NCBI RefSeq assembly: GCF_000313935.1 | Contig: NZ_AMSS01000049.1 | Span: 1-57,711 of the forward strand | DNA length: 57,711 nt | Source: Acinetobacter sp. WC-141 | GTDB lineage: Bacteria > Pseudomonadota > Gammaproteobacteria > Pseudomonadales > Moraxellaceae | Direction: 5' to 3' | Translations under genes and position numbers: made by a program | Part shown: positions 11,177 to 20,879 of the stretch, piece after piece | Layout: each line of letters begins with the position of its first letter | Position numbering within the stretch: position 1 is the stretch's first letter | Notes under the pieces: model-generated | What the model saw: the letters and a program-made list of their open reading frames with translations, nothing else | Databases searched by the model: none | What the model was told of the DNA's origin: nothing

Positions 11177-12346
11177 ATGAATAATCGATGGATGAAGATG
11201 AGTGTATTGGCCTTAAGTATGAGTGCCATTACAGGAACAATCTATGCAAAGGACCAAGTTGCACAAACGGAAGTTCAAAATACTGCTGTAGTTTCTGAAA
11301 CAAATACCGCATCAGAAGTAGCGCCAGCAACAGATTCAGTTCAAGATGGAAGTGTAACTCCTTCCACAGACATAGTAACCAGTGATCCTGTAACAGCAAA
11401 TACTGAAGCTAATCAAGCTGCTACAGCTTTACAGAAAAAAGAAGGCGATGCGAGTCAAGAGACAAATTTACAAGAAGTCTTCACCTCGAATGAACGACAA
11501 TATTCATTAATTAAAAGAGGGGAGATTTCTACATATTATGATCTCGATTATACTTATTACCGCGACAGTATTTTGGATTTAGCACTAGGAGATGATAACT
11601 CTAGTATTAGTCGCTTAAGTATCAGGGAAGATGCTCAACATACATTGACCAATAGTTTCACAGCTCAATATGGTGTTTTAGATAATTTAACACTTTCAGC
11701 AACAGTACCTCTAGTTGCTAAATCTGATATCAATAGCGATTCTACCACTGCAGGATTGGGTGATATTTCTTTAGGTGCGCGTTGGGAACCTTTCCCTCTT
11801 AAACAAGGACGTTTACCTTTAGTCTTGTTTGGTAGCTTATCTAGTAAAACTGGTGATAGTCCTTACGAAGTTGGTCAAAATGAGCTTTCAACTGGTAAAG
11901 GGTATTACTCTGCAGGTATAGGCGCCAGTACTCGTAAATATATCGATCCAGTTGTTTTATTTGCCTCTGCCTCTGCCAACTATGGTTTTAAAGAGTCTGG
12001 TTTAAATCAGGTACGTGGTAACCGTATTTTAGAATCTTTTGACCCTGGAATTAGTGGCGGCTTCTCTTTCGGTTTTGCTTATTCATTTAACTATGATGTG
12101 TCATTAACCATGTCATATCAACAAAGCTTTAACCTAAATTCTGAGTTCCAATTTGCAAATGGAGAATCTTATAAATCTCCAGACCAAAGTAGTGCAATGA
12201 TGGCTTTTGCCTTAGGTGTACGTGTTTCACCTGATACGATTGTTAATGGTACAGTTGGCTTTGGTTTAACCGAGGATGCACCAGATGTCTCACTTGGTTT
12301 ATCGTTCCCGTTAGATATTTTAGGTTTTAATAAAAAACAAAAATAA
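11177..12346 (+). CDS. filC: FilC, predicted outer-membrane beta-barrel transporter
   Basis: The 389-aa product has a signal peptide (cleavage near TIYAKD) and a Thr/Ala/Val/Glu-rich linker of about 90 residues. From about residue 115 follows a run of amphipathic beta-strands with aromatic girdle residues, resembling the phenol-degradation/FapF-type barrel family. FapF is the outer-membrane pore that exports Fap amyloid subunits, so a role in secreting FilA is plausible but inferred. GGAAGGA precedes the ATG at 11177; an upstream TTG is in frame. It lies between filB and filD with small gaps, hence one transcript. Confidence 0.75.
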   Translation: MNNRWMKMSVLALSMSAITGTIYAKDQVAQTEVQNTAVVSETNTASEVAPATDSVQDGSVTPSTDIVTSDPVTANTEANQAATALQKKEGDASQETNLQEVFTSNERQYSLIKRGEISTYYDLDYTYYRDSILDLALGDDNSSISRLSIREDAQHTLTNSFTAQYGVLDNLTLSATVPLVAKSDINSDSTTAGLGDISLGARWEPFPLKQGRLPLVLFGSLSSKTGDSPYEVGQNELSTGKGYYSAGIGASTRKYIDPVVLFASASANYGFKESGLNQVRGNRILESFDPGISGGFSFGFAYSFNYDVSLTMSYQQSFNLNSEFQFANGESYKSPDQSSAMMAFALGVRVSPDTIVNGTVGFGLTEDAPDVSLGLSFPLDILGFNKKQK

Positions 12347-12352
12347 GGAGAT

Positions 12353-14023
12353 ATGCAGGTGAAATATCCTAAATTATGTCCTCTAACGGCGGCAATTGTG
12401 ATCTCTGGTATTTCTAGCTTTGCCAATGCTCAATTAGGACAAAACCTAGCTGTTGATATTCGTTCACTATCGATGGGGAATGCTGTAACCGCAGACCCAC
12501 CAGGGATTAGTGCGGTTCATTTTAACCCAGCAGCATTAGCTAAGATTGATGGACTGCAAACTGATGTACAGGGTATTCTAGCTAATTTTGATATTCAGCG
12601 AGAATTTTCAGCACCGCCTGGGTATAACGTTTTTGGTTATTCAGATGATCCTCTTGTTTGTAATGATGGTCCAGAAGTTACTGCGAATATTTGTACAGAT
12701 TTTAAAGACTCAGTTCATGGAGATGTCGAGTACGCCAGCTTATATGTGCCTATTCTTAAAAAAATGGTTGATTTAGGAGCTGGTTATCCACTCGTTGCTC
12801 CTACAGCGGGAATTGCCTATAAGCCCCCAGGTTCTAAAGTCACATATGCAACAGCGGTATATGCACCATTGGTAGCAGGTTTTGGCGCAGAAAATGGTAA
12901 TGCTGGTAACTATATGGGGCAACAAGTTGCTGTAGAGCGTATTACTTATTTGTCTCCATCTTTTGGTTTCCAAGTTAATGACCATTTATCAATTGGTGCT
13001 TCCATTGGAATGTCATATAACGCGCTAGCATTAAAAACTGATCTTCGTTTTCCAAATGAGATGATTGGTGTCTTACGCATGGTTGATGAAGTGGTTTGTG
13101 CGCCATTCAAGAATAATAATGACATGATTACTGATCTATTATTATTTGGAATGTGTAATGCTCAGGAAGGTATGAACCCATTTAATAAAATGGGTGCCTT
13201 ACAAGTTTCCATGGAGCAATCTTTAAGCCCTAGTTATAACTTGGGATTGCTTTGGGAGCCGACAGATGATTTTGGCTTCGGTATGGTTTACCAAAGTTCA
13301 GCCAAGATGCGTATGAAAGGCAAATACATGATTGATAATGCTAAAGCGCCTCAAGAATTGGTACGCGGGCTGAACTCATCTGCGACTGGTCAAATTTTAG
13401 CTCGAATTCTCGGCTTACCTGGATATGTACCTGATATCGAATCGGGTTTAGTCGCGATGGATTTAGAATATCCCGCACATTTTCAGGCAGGTATTAAATA
13501 TAAAATTTTGCCAGATTTACAAGTAAACTTTGATGTTGGGTGGACTGATTATTCAGCATGGGATAAATTTAAATTTGAGTTCGATCGTCAGATTTCACTA
13601 CTTAAAGTTGCAAAACTATTATCTAATGATGTGACCGATAGCTCTTTAGCATTGCCATTAAAGTTTACCTCGCCATGGAGTTGGGGAATCGGCTTGGAGT
13701 ATTCGGCAACGGATCGTTTGAAATTACGAGCAGGTTATGAGCCTCGGGCTAGTGCTATTCCTGATGACAAACGTAATACTATGGTTCCAATTAACAATGC
13801 GCAATTGTTTGGTTTAGGATTAGGGTATCGTTTTGATACAGATACTGATTTAGACCTTTCAGTTGGTTTCTTACGCAGTCGAGATAATATTCCAGCATGT
13901 ACGAGTACTTTATCGAATAAATGTGGTGTCGATAATATTTTATTAAACCCTTATGCTGGTTTAGATGTAAAAACAAATACGAAAATTACAGTGCTTGGTT
14001 TGAGTTACAGAACAAAATGGTAA
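12353..14023 (+). CDS. filD: FilD, FadL/OmpP1-family outer-membrane protein
   Basis: This is a 556-aa predicted barrel with signal peptide (SFANAQ) followed by LAVDIRSLSMGNAVTADPPG and HFNPAAL, the typical FadL-family N-terminus (the segment forming the hatch, with the NPA motif). The C-terminus ends in an aromatic strand, as usual for outer-membrane barrels. FadL proteins pass long-chain fatty acids or other hydrophobic substrates. Its job inside the fil cluster is unknown; it may serve transport or assembly. AAGGAG lies just upstream, overlapping the filC stop, and its own stop overlaps the filE start by 7 nt. Confidence 0.8.
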   Translation: MQVKYPKLCPLTAAIVISGISSFANAQLGQNLAVDIRSLSMGNAVTADPPGISAVHFNPAALAKIDGLQTDVQGILANFDIQREFSAPPGYNVFGYSDDPLVCNDGPEVTANICTDFKDSVHGDVEYASLYVPILKKMVDLGAGYPLVAPTAGIAYKPPGSKVTYATAVYAPLVAGFGAENGNAGNYMGQQVAVERITYLSPSFGFQVNDHLSIGASIGMSYNALALKTDLRFPNEMIGVLRMVDEVVCAPFKNNNDMITDLLLFGMCNAQEGMNPFNKMGALQVSMEQSLSPSYNLGLLWEPTDDFGFGMVYQSSAKMRMKGKYMIDNAKAPQELVRGLNSSATGQILARILGLPGYVPDIESGLVAMDLEYPAHFQAGIKYKILPDLQVNFDVGWTDYSAWDKFKFEFDRQISLLKVAKLLSNDVTDSSLALPLKFTSPWSWGIGLEYSATDRLKLRAGYEPRASAIPDDKRNTMVPINNAQLFGLGLGYRFDTDTDLDLSVGFLRSRDNIPACTSTLSNKCGVDNILLNPYAGLDVKTNTKITVLGLSYRTKW

Positions 14024-15297
14024 AACAGTATAAATGGATGCTTCGACCTAAATTTGCTATTTCAATTTTATGTATTGCGATAGCAAATGTTTCTACATCT
14101 TATGCAGACGGTTTTTATACGATTATTGGTCCTGATGGTCGTCCTATGATTGTGCCGAGTAAAAGAGTTGATCAGAAAAAACAGTCTATCCCTCAAATAG
14201 AAATAAAACCTCAAAATCCACAAGATAAAACGGTGATTCTTCCTGCTCAAAAAAATTATAAAGAAAAAGAGCCAATTAAAGATTTGCCAAAAAAATTAGA
14301 ACAACGAGCAGAAAAGAAATTAAATACTGCACCAACTGCACCAACTGCACCAACTGCACCAACTGCACCAACTGCACCAACTGCACCAACTGCACCAACT
14401 GCACCAACTGCACCAACTGCACCAACTGCACAGCAAAAAGCCCAGAATCCTCAGTCCGCTTCAACAAATGATCGTGAATTAAAAACACCTATTGAAAATG
14501 TAAAACTTCAAACGCCCTCTAACAATGAATGGCAAAAAGATTTGCTTTTAATTCCACCACCGACAAAAAGCACTTCGCAAGCTTCCCCAGCACCAACTTC
14601 TACACAAGATAAGTCTAAATTTACTACCATTGATGGTGTGGAATATGTAAATAATGAATATCTTGAAGATCAGGAATTTAATCTTGAAGGGAAAAAACGT
14701 TTTTATCTCGTGCCAGATGGCTTAGGAAGAACAGAATCAGTAGAGCGGAAGAAAGGTGTCAGCCGATCAACTTTAGATCAGCTTTTTAATCGCCATACTC
14801 AAGATAAAGAGTCTACAGTTGTATTAGCGCCCACATATATGCGGTTATCTTCGAAAGAATTAGTGGCCGCTTTTGAACAAGATCAATGTTTTATCAAGGG
14901 TTATAACAAATCAATTAAGACACTTAGTATAAATAAAGAAGTAAATGTATGGCCAAGAAAACCTTTGAAAGAAAAATTTGAGTATGAGTTGATTAAGCTT
15001 GATCCCTCAGTCCAACATTTAAAACTTATGTCGTTCGCTGCTAGTAATGAGAAACCTTCGTATTATTGGCCATTAGCTGTTTTTTTAGATGATAAGGGTT
15101 GTATTTTAGAAGGAGTAAGTGGATTTAAGAGTAAATCTTATCCTTCTACTATGTTACAACATGCATCAATTCAAGGTGTTTTAAAAGTACCATCATCAGC
15201 ACACTACATGATGTTAACGCCCTTATCCTCTGCTGTAGATGTTGCAGAAACTGAGTTATCGAATCAGGGACAAATTCAAATTTCCGTATTACGTTAA
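14017..15297 (+). CDS. filE: FilE, putative pilus assembly protein with TAP repeat
   Basis: The 426-aa product has a signal peptide ending near SYADG and a short [19 protein letters not shown] segment resembling the N-terminus of DUF4124 proteins. A lysine-rich linker follows, then a tandem Thr-Ala-Pro repeat of 11 units (residues about 104-138) and a C-terminal globular domain of about 230 residues that I do not recognise. The repeat is likely to be an extended spacer, perhaps crossing the periplasm or the peptidoglycan. It overlaps filD by 7 nt, so translation is coupled. It is known only as a fil cluster member; no biochemical role is established. Confidence 0.8.
   Translation: MVKQYKWMLRPKFAISILCIAIANVSTSYADGFYTIIGPDGRPMIVPSKRVDQKKQSIPQIEIKPQNPQDKTVILPAQKNYKEKEPIKDLPKKLEQRAEKKLNTAPTAPTAPTAPTAPTAPTAPTAPTAPTAPTAPTAQQKAQNPQSASTNDRELKTPIENVKLQTPSNNEWQKDLLLIPPPTKSTSQASPAPTSTQDKSKFTTIDGVEYVNNEYLEDQEFNLEGKKRFYLVPDGLGRTESVERKKGVSRSTLDQLFNRHTQDKESTVVLAPTYMRLSSKELVAAFEQDQCFIKGYNKSIKTLSINKEVNVWPRKPLKEKFEYELIKLDPSVQHLKLMSFAASNEKPSYYWPLAVFLDDKGCILEGVSGFKSKSYPSTMLQHASIQGVLKVPSSAHYMMLTPLSSAVDVAETELSNQGQIQISVLR
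14326..14430 (+). repeat. 9-bp tandem repeat in filE (VNTR)
   Basis: Eleven perfect copies of ACTGCACCA plus a partial twelfth encode (Thr-Ala-Pro)11-Thr-Ala. All copies are identical at the DNA level, which marks a slipping, recently expanded array. Because the unit is 9 bp, copy changes keep the frame. From memory, it matches the unit size of the A. baumannii typing locus Abaum_0826. Confidence 0.95.
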
Positions 15298-15315
15298 AAA
15301 TAAGTAGGGTATCTA

Positions 15316-17244
15316 ATGAATAAAAAAGTTTTATGGCCTTTTGCCTTAACCACATTAGCGATTATGCTAAATGGATGCGGTGGTGGTAGTTCCACAATAA
15401 ATGAGAATCCTACAAACGGATCAGGAGGAGCTACTGCTAATGGAAGTTGTTCTATAACAAGCAGTGATTGTCTACAATTTTCTTTAGATTACCCAATTGC
15501 TGGTATTAATTTTACATGTAGTAGTGCAGCAAATCTAAGCTTTGTGACTAAGGCTTCAGGTAATAGTGTTATTGGATCTTGTAAAGCTGGAGATACAGCT
15601 AGTTTTTATTTGCAAGATTCTAAAGCTATAAGAAAAATTGAATTAGGTTCTGTTAAGCTCGACACTGTTTCAAAAATTCAAATGACTGTTCCACCGCGTT
15701 TGAAAGTCATGGATATGGCGATCGGATTAACTGGGCAAACCCCAACATCCCTTAATCAGAATGATCCTACAATTCGAGTTGCAATGGCATTGGTAAAGCT
15801 CTTTCAAAGCATTGGTCTGGAGCGTGGTGATAATATTGCTGGTGATTTGCAGCCAACACAATTTACCGATGATAAGAAGAATACTTTAAATATTTTAGTT
15901 CAAAATATCACAGCTACAGAATGGAAAAATGGGGCTTATGCCAATATTTTAAAACCTTGGCTAGATTTAAGTCAGGTGTCAGATGAGCAAGCTTTTGAAC
16001 TGGTAGCACAATTAACAAACTTAAGTTTAGTGGGACTATATCAGTCAGATTATATTACTTTGGCTCCGCCTAATTTGATTTCTGAAAACTTTTACGGATG
16101 TAATTTGACTAATTTGGCGGATTGCTCGAAAAATGGGGCAAATACCCAACATGTGTTTGGTAATTTATTCTTATTATCTGATCGTCAAGGATATACATTT
16201 GGTTATGGTTTGCAATGGAAAGGAACAAGTACAATCACAAGCCAGGTAGCAATTAGTGCAGTATTAAATGTTTTGACGAAATCAAAACCGACCCAAATGA
16301 TTGCAAATGCACAGACTACTTGGCTTGATCCAATACAAACCGAAATTAAATCAACACAACCATTTCGTTTAAAAACTTCTAGTAATACAAATGAAGATTT
16401 AGTGATTTATCAAGGTAAATTGTTAAATGATTCACTTATTGCAGGGCGTGATAGTTCATATTTAGCTTTGACGGATACTAAAACTCCTAATCCTCAGCAG
16501 TATGCTTTATGGAAACAAAGTGTTGATAACCAAAATTATAATGGTTCTATGGATATTTATAAGGTAAGTCCTGCGAGCTATTTGTCTAATCAGATTTTTA
16601 AAACTGCTAAGAACGTCAAATCTGGACAAACTTATATTTTCCCATTATATGCAACTCTAAACTTTAAATTTGATACAGCAGGAATTGCACCTATTGATTT
16701 GGGTATTGTCATTGATGAGAATGGGAATATTAGAACAGATATTAAACCTGAAGCTACTGCGACAGATATGTCTGGTCAGTGTGGAGTGGTTTCAAATACG
16801 AGTTTAATTGATAACAATGGAGTTCAGCAGTACAGAATTGGTACAACTGGAGGAACAGAATCGGCCACCAATGATAAGTCAATTACTGTAAGAATGATTT
16901 TTGGGGTGCCTGAATTAGGGAATTTAAATGGTATTGTAGCTGGCTTAAATTCAAATGTAGTTCAAAGTACTTCTCAAACTGGTAGTCAAACATTACTTGT
17001 AAGTGGTGCAAAAATTAACGTTGCTAATTTATTACAAGGGCAGACCAGTGGTGCAAACCTTACTACTTATGATAACAAAACAGTTTCATGGTTAAATCCA
17101 TATGCTTTCTATCAACAGGTATATAATAATATTAAAGATATTTCACCTGCTCCGACTGAAGCTGAAAAGGCTCTAGGTCAGCGTATGGCAGGAACTGTGA
17201 CACTTAGAACAGCTAATTGTTATCAGATTAAGACTAAGCCTTAA
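15316..17244 (+). CDS. filF: FilF, putative outer-membrane lipoprotein of the Fil system
   Basis: The 642-aa product has a lipoprotein signal peptide with lipobox LNGC at residues 18-21, followed by the Gly/Ser-rich tether GGGSSTINENPTNGSGG. The body contains paired cysteines (for example CSITSSDC and CNLTNLADC) and many beta-type segments but no motif I recognise. The residue after the lipid Cys is Gly, so retention in the inner membrane by an Asp+2 signal is not expected. It is the last gene of the fil unit, 18 nt after filE, and is closed by a bidirectional terminator. Confidence 0.78.
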   Translation: MNKKVLWPFALTTLAIMLNGCGGGSSTINENPTNGSGGATANGSCSITSSDCLQFSLDYPIAGINFTCSSAANLSFVTKASGNSVIGSCKAGDTASFYLQDSKAIRKIELGSVKLDTVSKIQMTVPPRLKVMDMAIGLTGQTPTSLNQNDPTIRVAMALVKLFQSIGLERGDNIAGDLQPTQFTDDKKNTLNILVQNITATEWKNGAYANILKPWLDLSQVSDEQAFELVAQLTNLSLVGLYQSDYITLAPPNLISENFYGCNLTNLADCSKNGANTQHVFGNLFLLSDRQGYTFGYGLQWKGTSTITSQVAISAVLNVLTKSKPTQMIANAQTTWLDPIQTEIKSTQPFRLKTSSNTNEDLVIYQGKLLNDSLIAGRDSSYLALTDTKTPNPQQYALWKQSVDNQNYNGSMDIYKVSPASYLSNQIFKTAKNVKSGQTYIFPLYATLNFKFDTAGIAPIDLGIVIDENGNIRTDIKPEATATDMSGQCGVVSNTSLIDNNGVQQYRIGTTGGTESATNDKSITVRMIFGVPELGNLNGIVAGLNSNVVQSTSQTGSQTLLVSGAKINVANLLQGQTSGANLTTYDNKTVSWLNPYAFYQQVYNNIKDISPAPTEAEKALGQRMAGTVTLRTANCYQIKTKP

Positions 17245-17258
17245 AAATAAGAGACAAA

Positions 17259-17290
17259 TAAAAAAAGACCGCTTAGCGGTCTTTTTTTAT
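17259..17290. terminator. Bidirectional terminator between filF and the Nudix gene
   Basis: AAAAAAGACCGC and GCGGTCTTTTTTT form a hairpin with an A-run before and a T-run after, placed between two convergent genes. Confidence 0.92.
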
Positions 17291-17301
17291 TATCTAAATG
17301 A

Positions 17302-17850
17302 TTAACCCGTATGGTCTAAACGAGTACCCAAAGTTTCAAGATGTGTTGGGAACACTTGTTTTTTACGGTCTTCAAAATAATGTCTTAAAGTGTGTTCAAC
17401 ACTAGGGAATGCAAGTTCACCCCATGGAATTTCATGCTCTTCAAACAGGCGACTCTCGATGCTTTCTTCACCTGCACCAAAAATGCCATCTTTCAGCTGT
17501 GCTTTGAAAAGTACATAAATTTGACCAATACGCGGAATATTGTACATACAGTAAAGTTGTTCTATTTCTATCTCGGCTTCTGCTTCTTCACGAGTTTCGC
17601 GTGCTGCACCTTGCTCCATGGTTTCGAACAATTCCATATAGCCAGCAGGCAAAGTCCATAAACCATAACGAGGTTCAATCGCACGACGACAGAGTAATAC
17701 TTTGTCTTCCCATAACGCTAAGGCACCGCAGATTACTTTGGGGTTTTCATAGTGAATATTTCCACAATGAGTACAAACACGGCGTACTTTATGATCACCT
17801 AAAGGAATTTTTTGTTCGGTTTTATGCCCACACGCTACACAGAAACTCAT
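17302..17850 (-). CDS. Nudix hydrolase with N-terminal zinc ribbon
   Basis: This 182-aa protein has a zinc-ribbon pair, CVACGH and CTHCGN, in the first 35 residues, followed by a Nudix domain. The Nudix box runs from AGYMELFETMEQGAARETREE onward, with the REXXEE core RETREEAEAE. Zinc-ribbon Nudix proteins include NADH pyrophosphatases (NudC-like) and related nucleotide-sugar hydrolases; the substrate cannot be read from the sequence. I chose the ATG giving MSFCVACGH; an ATG 9 nt upstream is in frame. It is divergent from the next gene, another Nudix enzyme. Confidence 0.85.
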   Translation of the reverse strand: MSFCVACGHKTEQKIPLGDHKVRRVCTHCGNIHYENPKVICGALALWEDKVLLCRRAIEPRYGLWTLPAGYMELFETMEQGAARETREEAEAEIEIEQLYCMYNIPRIGQIYVLFKAQLKDGIFGAGEESIESRLFEEHEIPWGELAFPSVEHTLRHYFEDRKKQVFPTHLETLGTRLDHTG

Positions 17851-17973
17851 AATTATCATCGAGTATAGAGATGACTCAGCATAACTGAATTTTTAGACTT
17901 ACGCATCAACTCTATTCCCTAAGTTTGATTTTCAGATATGATGCAAAGAGAGATAGAATAATAGGTGAATGGT

Positions 17974-18594
17974 ATGGAAGAGCACTTGCTAACACAAAAG
18001 TTACAGCAAAGATTGCGCTTTTCCACCCGCATACAAGAAGCACAAGCAGCAGTACTGATTGCAATTACTAATGAAAATGATCCGAAGGTACTGCTTACAC
18101 GCCGTTCAATACATATGAACAACCATGCGGGGGAAGTTTCTTTTCCGGGTGGAAAGCGTGATCCTAGTGATACCAGTAATATTGTTGTAGCATTAAGAGA
18201 AGCTCAGGAAGAGACAGCTTTAAATCCGTTCGATGTGCAGTTGCTCGGTGATTTGCCGATGCAGCGTGCAAGAAGTGGTTTGTCTGTAAAACCGATCGTT
18301 GGGCTTATTCCTCCAGAGGTGACTTTAATACCTCAGCCTACCGAAATTGATCGAATTTTCTTTGTCCCGTTACAGCAACTTATTGAAACGCGGCCAACAC
18401 CCTATGAAGTTCGATATGCCCATCAGTCTTTATATTTTCCAAGCTTACAGATTGATAATGAAATTATTTGGGGGTTAACTGCTCGTATGTTAGTTGCTCT
18501 GTTTAAATATGGATTGGGTTATCAAAAAGATTGGCCATTTTTACTCAACTCACCAACCTTTGGAATGCCAAAGTTTTCTCATAAGAATAAATGA
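17974..18594 (+). CDS. CoA pyrophosphatase-type Nudix hydrolase (NudL-like)
   Basis: This 206-aa protein has the UPF0035/CoA-pyrophosphatase motif LLTRRSIHMNNHAGEVSFPG immediately before the Nudix box (GGKRDPSD, then ALREAQEETALNP). This subfamily hydrolyses coenzyme A to 3'-phosphoadenosine phosphate and phosphopantetheine. The ATG at 17974 is 8 nt after AGGTGA; a GTG 9 nt upstream overlaps that site and is less likely. It lies 16 nt before the carbonic anhydrase homologue, probably in the same transcript. Confidence 0.87.
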   Translation: MEEHLLTQKLQQRLRFSTRIQEAQAAVLIAITNENDPKVLLTRRSIHMNNHAGEVSFPGGKRDPSDTSNIVVALREAQEETALNPFDVQLLGDLPMQRARSGLSVKPIVGLIPPEVTLIPQPTEIDRIFFVPLQQLIETRPTPYEVRYAHQSLYFPSLQIDNEIIWGLTARMLVALFKYGLGYQKDWPFLLNSPTFGMPKFSHKNK

Positions 18595-18610
18595 TCAGGA
18601 TTGATAAATT

Positions 18611-19141
18611 ATGATGTATAGCTATCAAGGACAGCACCCAAAAGCCTTACATGAGCCATGGGATGGTTGGGTTGCTCCAACAGCAACGCTGATTGGGCAA
18701 GTAGAGTTAGGGCGTCAAGTCAGCATTTGGTTTGGAGCTGTAGTTCGTGCCGATAACTGTGTAGTTCGAATTGGTGATTTCTCTAATATTCAGGAAAATT
18801 CTGTACTACATACCGATGCGGGCCTTGAGTTAAATATTGGTGAATATGTCACAGTCGGTCATAAAGTCATGCTGCATGGTTGTACGATTGGTGATAATAG
18901 TTTGATTGGTATGAACGCCGTAATTTTAAATCGGGCTGTGATTGGTAAAAATTGTATTATCGGTGCTAATGCTTTAGTTCCTGAAGGGAAGGTGATTCCA
19001 GATAACTCAGTGGTGATGGGTTCACCTGGCAAAATTGTCAAAACTTTAGATGAAGATGGCGCTGCAAAAATACGTTTGAGTGCATTGCATTATGCTGAGC
19101 ACTTTAAGAACTATGCAGATTTAGAAGAATTCCACTTTTAA
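18611..19141 (+). CDS. Gamma-class carbonic anhydrase family protein (YrdA-like)
   Basis: This 176-aa left-handed beta-helix protein has hexapeptide repeats and the metal histidines expected for gamma carbonic anhydrase: HTDAGLELNIGEYVTVGHKVMLHGC carries three conserved His residues in its H-GH-LH pattern. Many YrdA/PaaY-type members are thioester- or metal-binding proteins with weak or no anhydrase activity, so the exact reaction is open. TCAGGA lies about 10 nt before the ATG. It follows the CoA pyrophosphatase gene and is closed by a terminator. Confidence 0.88.
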   Translation: MMYSYQGQHPKALHEPWDGWVAPTATLIGQVELGRQVSIWFGAVVRADNCVVRIGDFSNIQENSVLHTDAGLELNIGEYVTVGHKVMLHGCTIGDNSLIGMNAVILNRAVIGKNCIIGANALVPEGKVIPDNSVVMGSPGKIVKTLDEDGAAKIRLSALHYAEHFKNYADLEEFHF

Positions 19142-19164
19142 CTCTTTTTTAGCAAAATATTTTT

Positions 19165-19192
19165 ATGCCAAGCACAAGCTTGGCATTTTTAT
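19165..19192 (+). terminator. Intrinsic terminator before tsaB
   Basis: ATGCCAAGC and GCTTGGCAT form a 9-bp stem with a tiny loop and a T-run. Confidence 0.88.
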
Positions 19193-19276
19193 TTAGAAAG
19201 AGAACAACTCGCCTATCAGAGCCGAGTGGGGTATCATAACCCTCGTTTTTAATCTGATTTAATACTAAGGTTGTGC

Positions 19277-19942
19277 ATGAAATTGCTGGCGTTGGAAACT
19301 GCAAATGAGCAGTGTTCTATTTCATTAGTCGATGAAACCCAAGAACTGTTTTTTCAACTCGATACGCGGGCGAAAGCACAAACCCAGACCATTTTGCCCA
19401 TGATCGAGCAGGGGCTACAACAAACAGGTCTTGAGGTTGCTGGTCTAGATGCGATTGCCTTTAGCCGTGGGCCGGGTTCTTTTAGTGGTGTTCGAATTAA
19501 TGCAGCTGTGACTCAGGCGTTGGCATGGTCACAAGATTTACCCGTTATTCCTGTTTCGAGTTTGCAAGCTTTAGCTCAAGCGGCATACCGACTTGAAGGT
19601 TTGAAACAAGTGACTGCAGTACTCGATGCGCGTATGAACGAAGTTTACATTGCAAGTTTTGTTCTCGATGAGCATGGAATTATGCAATGTATTGATGAAG
19701 AAAAATTAATGGGCTACGAGCCAGCTGCTGCTTATGCAAAACATTGTTTAATCGGTTCGGGTACAAAGCTACTTCAAGCTAATGCTGAACATCAAACAAT
19801 CACTGCAACTGCACAAGACATTGCTTCTATTGCACGTGTTTATGCAGCGCAAAAGCAGTGGGTTGATGCTGAATATGCTTTGCCAGTTTATTTACGTGAT
19901 GATGCATGGAAAAAAATAGCGGATCAGGGTAAAGCAAAATAA
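19277..19942 (+). CDS. tsaB: tRNA threonylcarbamoyladenosine biosynthesis protein TsaB
   Basis: TsaB is the non-catalytic partner that activates TsaD in making t6A37 in ANN-decoding tRNAs. The 221-aa product shows the ASKHA-fold hallmarks LALETANEQCSISLV, the FSRGPGSFSGVRINAAVTQA phosphate loop and VLDARMNEVYIASF. The family normally has about 220-235 residues. The ATG at 19277 is preferred over the in-frame TTG at 19271, as the protein begins MKLLALET. rsmJ follows after 9 nt. Confidence 0.95.
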   Translation: MKLLALETANEQCSISLVDETQELFFQLDTRAKAQTQTILPMIEQGLQQTGLEVAGLDAIAFSRGPGSFSGVRINAAVTQALAWSQDLPVIPVSSLQALAQAAYRLEGLKQVTAVLDARMNEVYIASFVLDEHGIMQCIDEEKLMGYEPAAAYAKHCLIGSGTKLLQANAEHQTITATAQDIASIARVYAAQKQWVDAEYALPVYLRDDAWKKIADQGKAK

Positions 19943-19951
19943 AGGCGAATC

Positions 19952-20743
19952 ATGCACATATATTTTGAAGTAGATTTTCAAGAAAAAGCACAGCACTACC
20001 AAGCTGTGCTTTGTTCTAGAGGTGTGACTGTAGATTTGCAGTTAGTTGAAAAACTGAATGCAAGGTTTTTACGTTTAAATCCTGAGTTGGCACTTTGTGT
20101 AGATGAAAACGGGCTATGGTTGTCTGCAAATGGTATGAAAATGCAGCCCGACTGGAAAGCCGAAATTTCCCGTTTAAAACGTGCAAGTCTTAAATCAGAA
20201 ATGATTGCTCGGGCTTGTCAGTTAGGTGAAAAACCAATACTGGTTGATGCTACAGCAGGCTTGGGTCACGATAGCTTACTCATGGCTTATCTGGGCGCAC
20301 AAATACAATTGGTTGAACGCCACCCGATTTTATTTACCTTACTTGAAGATGCAAAAGCACAAGCTGAACAAGATAGCTTTTTAAGCCAATTTATGGATCG
20401 GATTCAACTGATCTTTGCAGACTCTGCAAGTTATTTAAAACAGTTACAGCAAACAGCTCAAATGGTTGATGTAGTTTATCTAGACCCGATGTTTCCACAG
20501 CGCGATCAGAATCATCAAGCAGTCAAAAAGCAAGCTCAAGTTAAAAAGCAGATGCAGCTTTTACATCTACTTTTACCCGAAGATGGTGAAATGGATTTGG
20601 GGGATAATTTGCTGGTTTTGGCACAGAAAGTTGCTAAACGTGTCGTGGTTAAACGGCCACGCCATTCTATTTTCTTGGCAAATCAAGAGCCAGCTCATCA
20701 ATGGCAAGGAGATGCTTGTCGTTTTGATGCGTATTTTCAGTAG
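19952..20743 (+). CDS. rsmJ: 16S rRNA m2G1516 methyltransferase RsmJ
   Basis: This SAM-dependent enzyme methylates N2 of G1516 (E. coli numbering) in 16S rRNA. The 263-aa product carries the SAM motif [19 protein letters not shown], the acidic loop LVERHPILF and the catalytic-type [10 protein letters not shown], all characteristic of RsmJ (YhiQ). It follows tsaB by 9 nt in the same operon. The C-terminus holds the [11 protein letters not shown] segment. I see no anomaly. Confidence 0.94.
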   Translation: MHIYFEVDFQEKAQHYQAVLCSRGVTVDLQLVEKLNARFLRLNPELALCVDENGLWLSANGMKMQPDWKAEISRLKRASLKSEMIARACQLGEKPILVDATAGLGHDSLLMAYLGAQIQLVERHPILFTLLEDAKAQAEQDSFLSQFMDRIQLIFADSASYLKQLQQTAQMVDVVYLDPMFPQRDQNHQAVKKQAQVKKQMQLLHLLLPEDGEMDLGDNLLVLAQKVAKRVVVKRPRHSIFLANQEPAHQWQGDACRFDAYFQ

Positions 20744-20879
20744 GCTTATGTAAGGTTAGGTTTTATTGCTTGAATAATGCACAAATATATGTGATATAGT
20801 TCAAAAGCATGATTGCTAAAATTCTTAGCAGGCATACACTTAAGATGCCTGACAAAAACGAAATTTTTGAAAACCTTTT

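Noticed and set aside
14276..14488. Minus-strand frame with a Leu-Val-Gln repeat
   Set aside because: It is the antisense reading of the filE 9-bp repeat; any frame over a 9-bp repeat without stops stays open.
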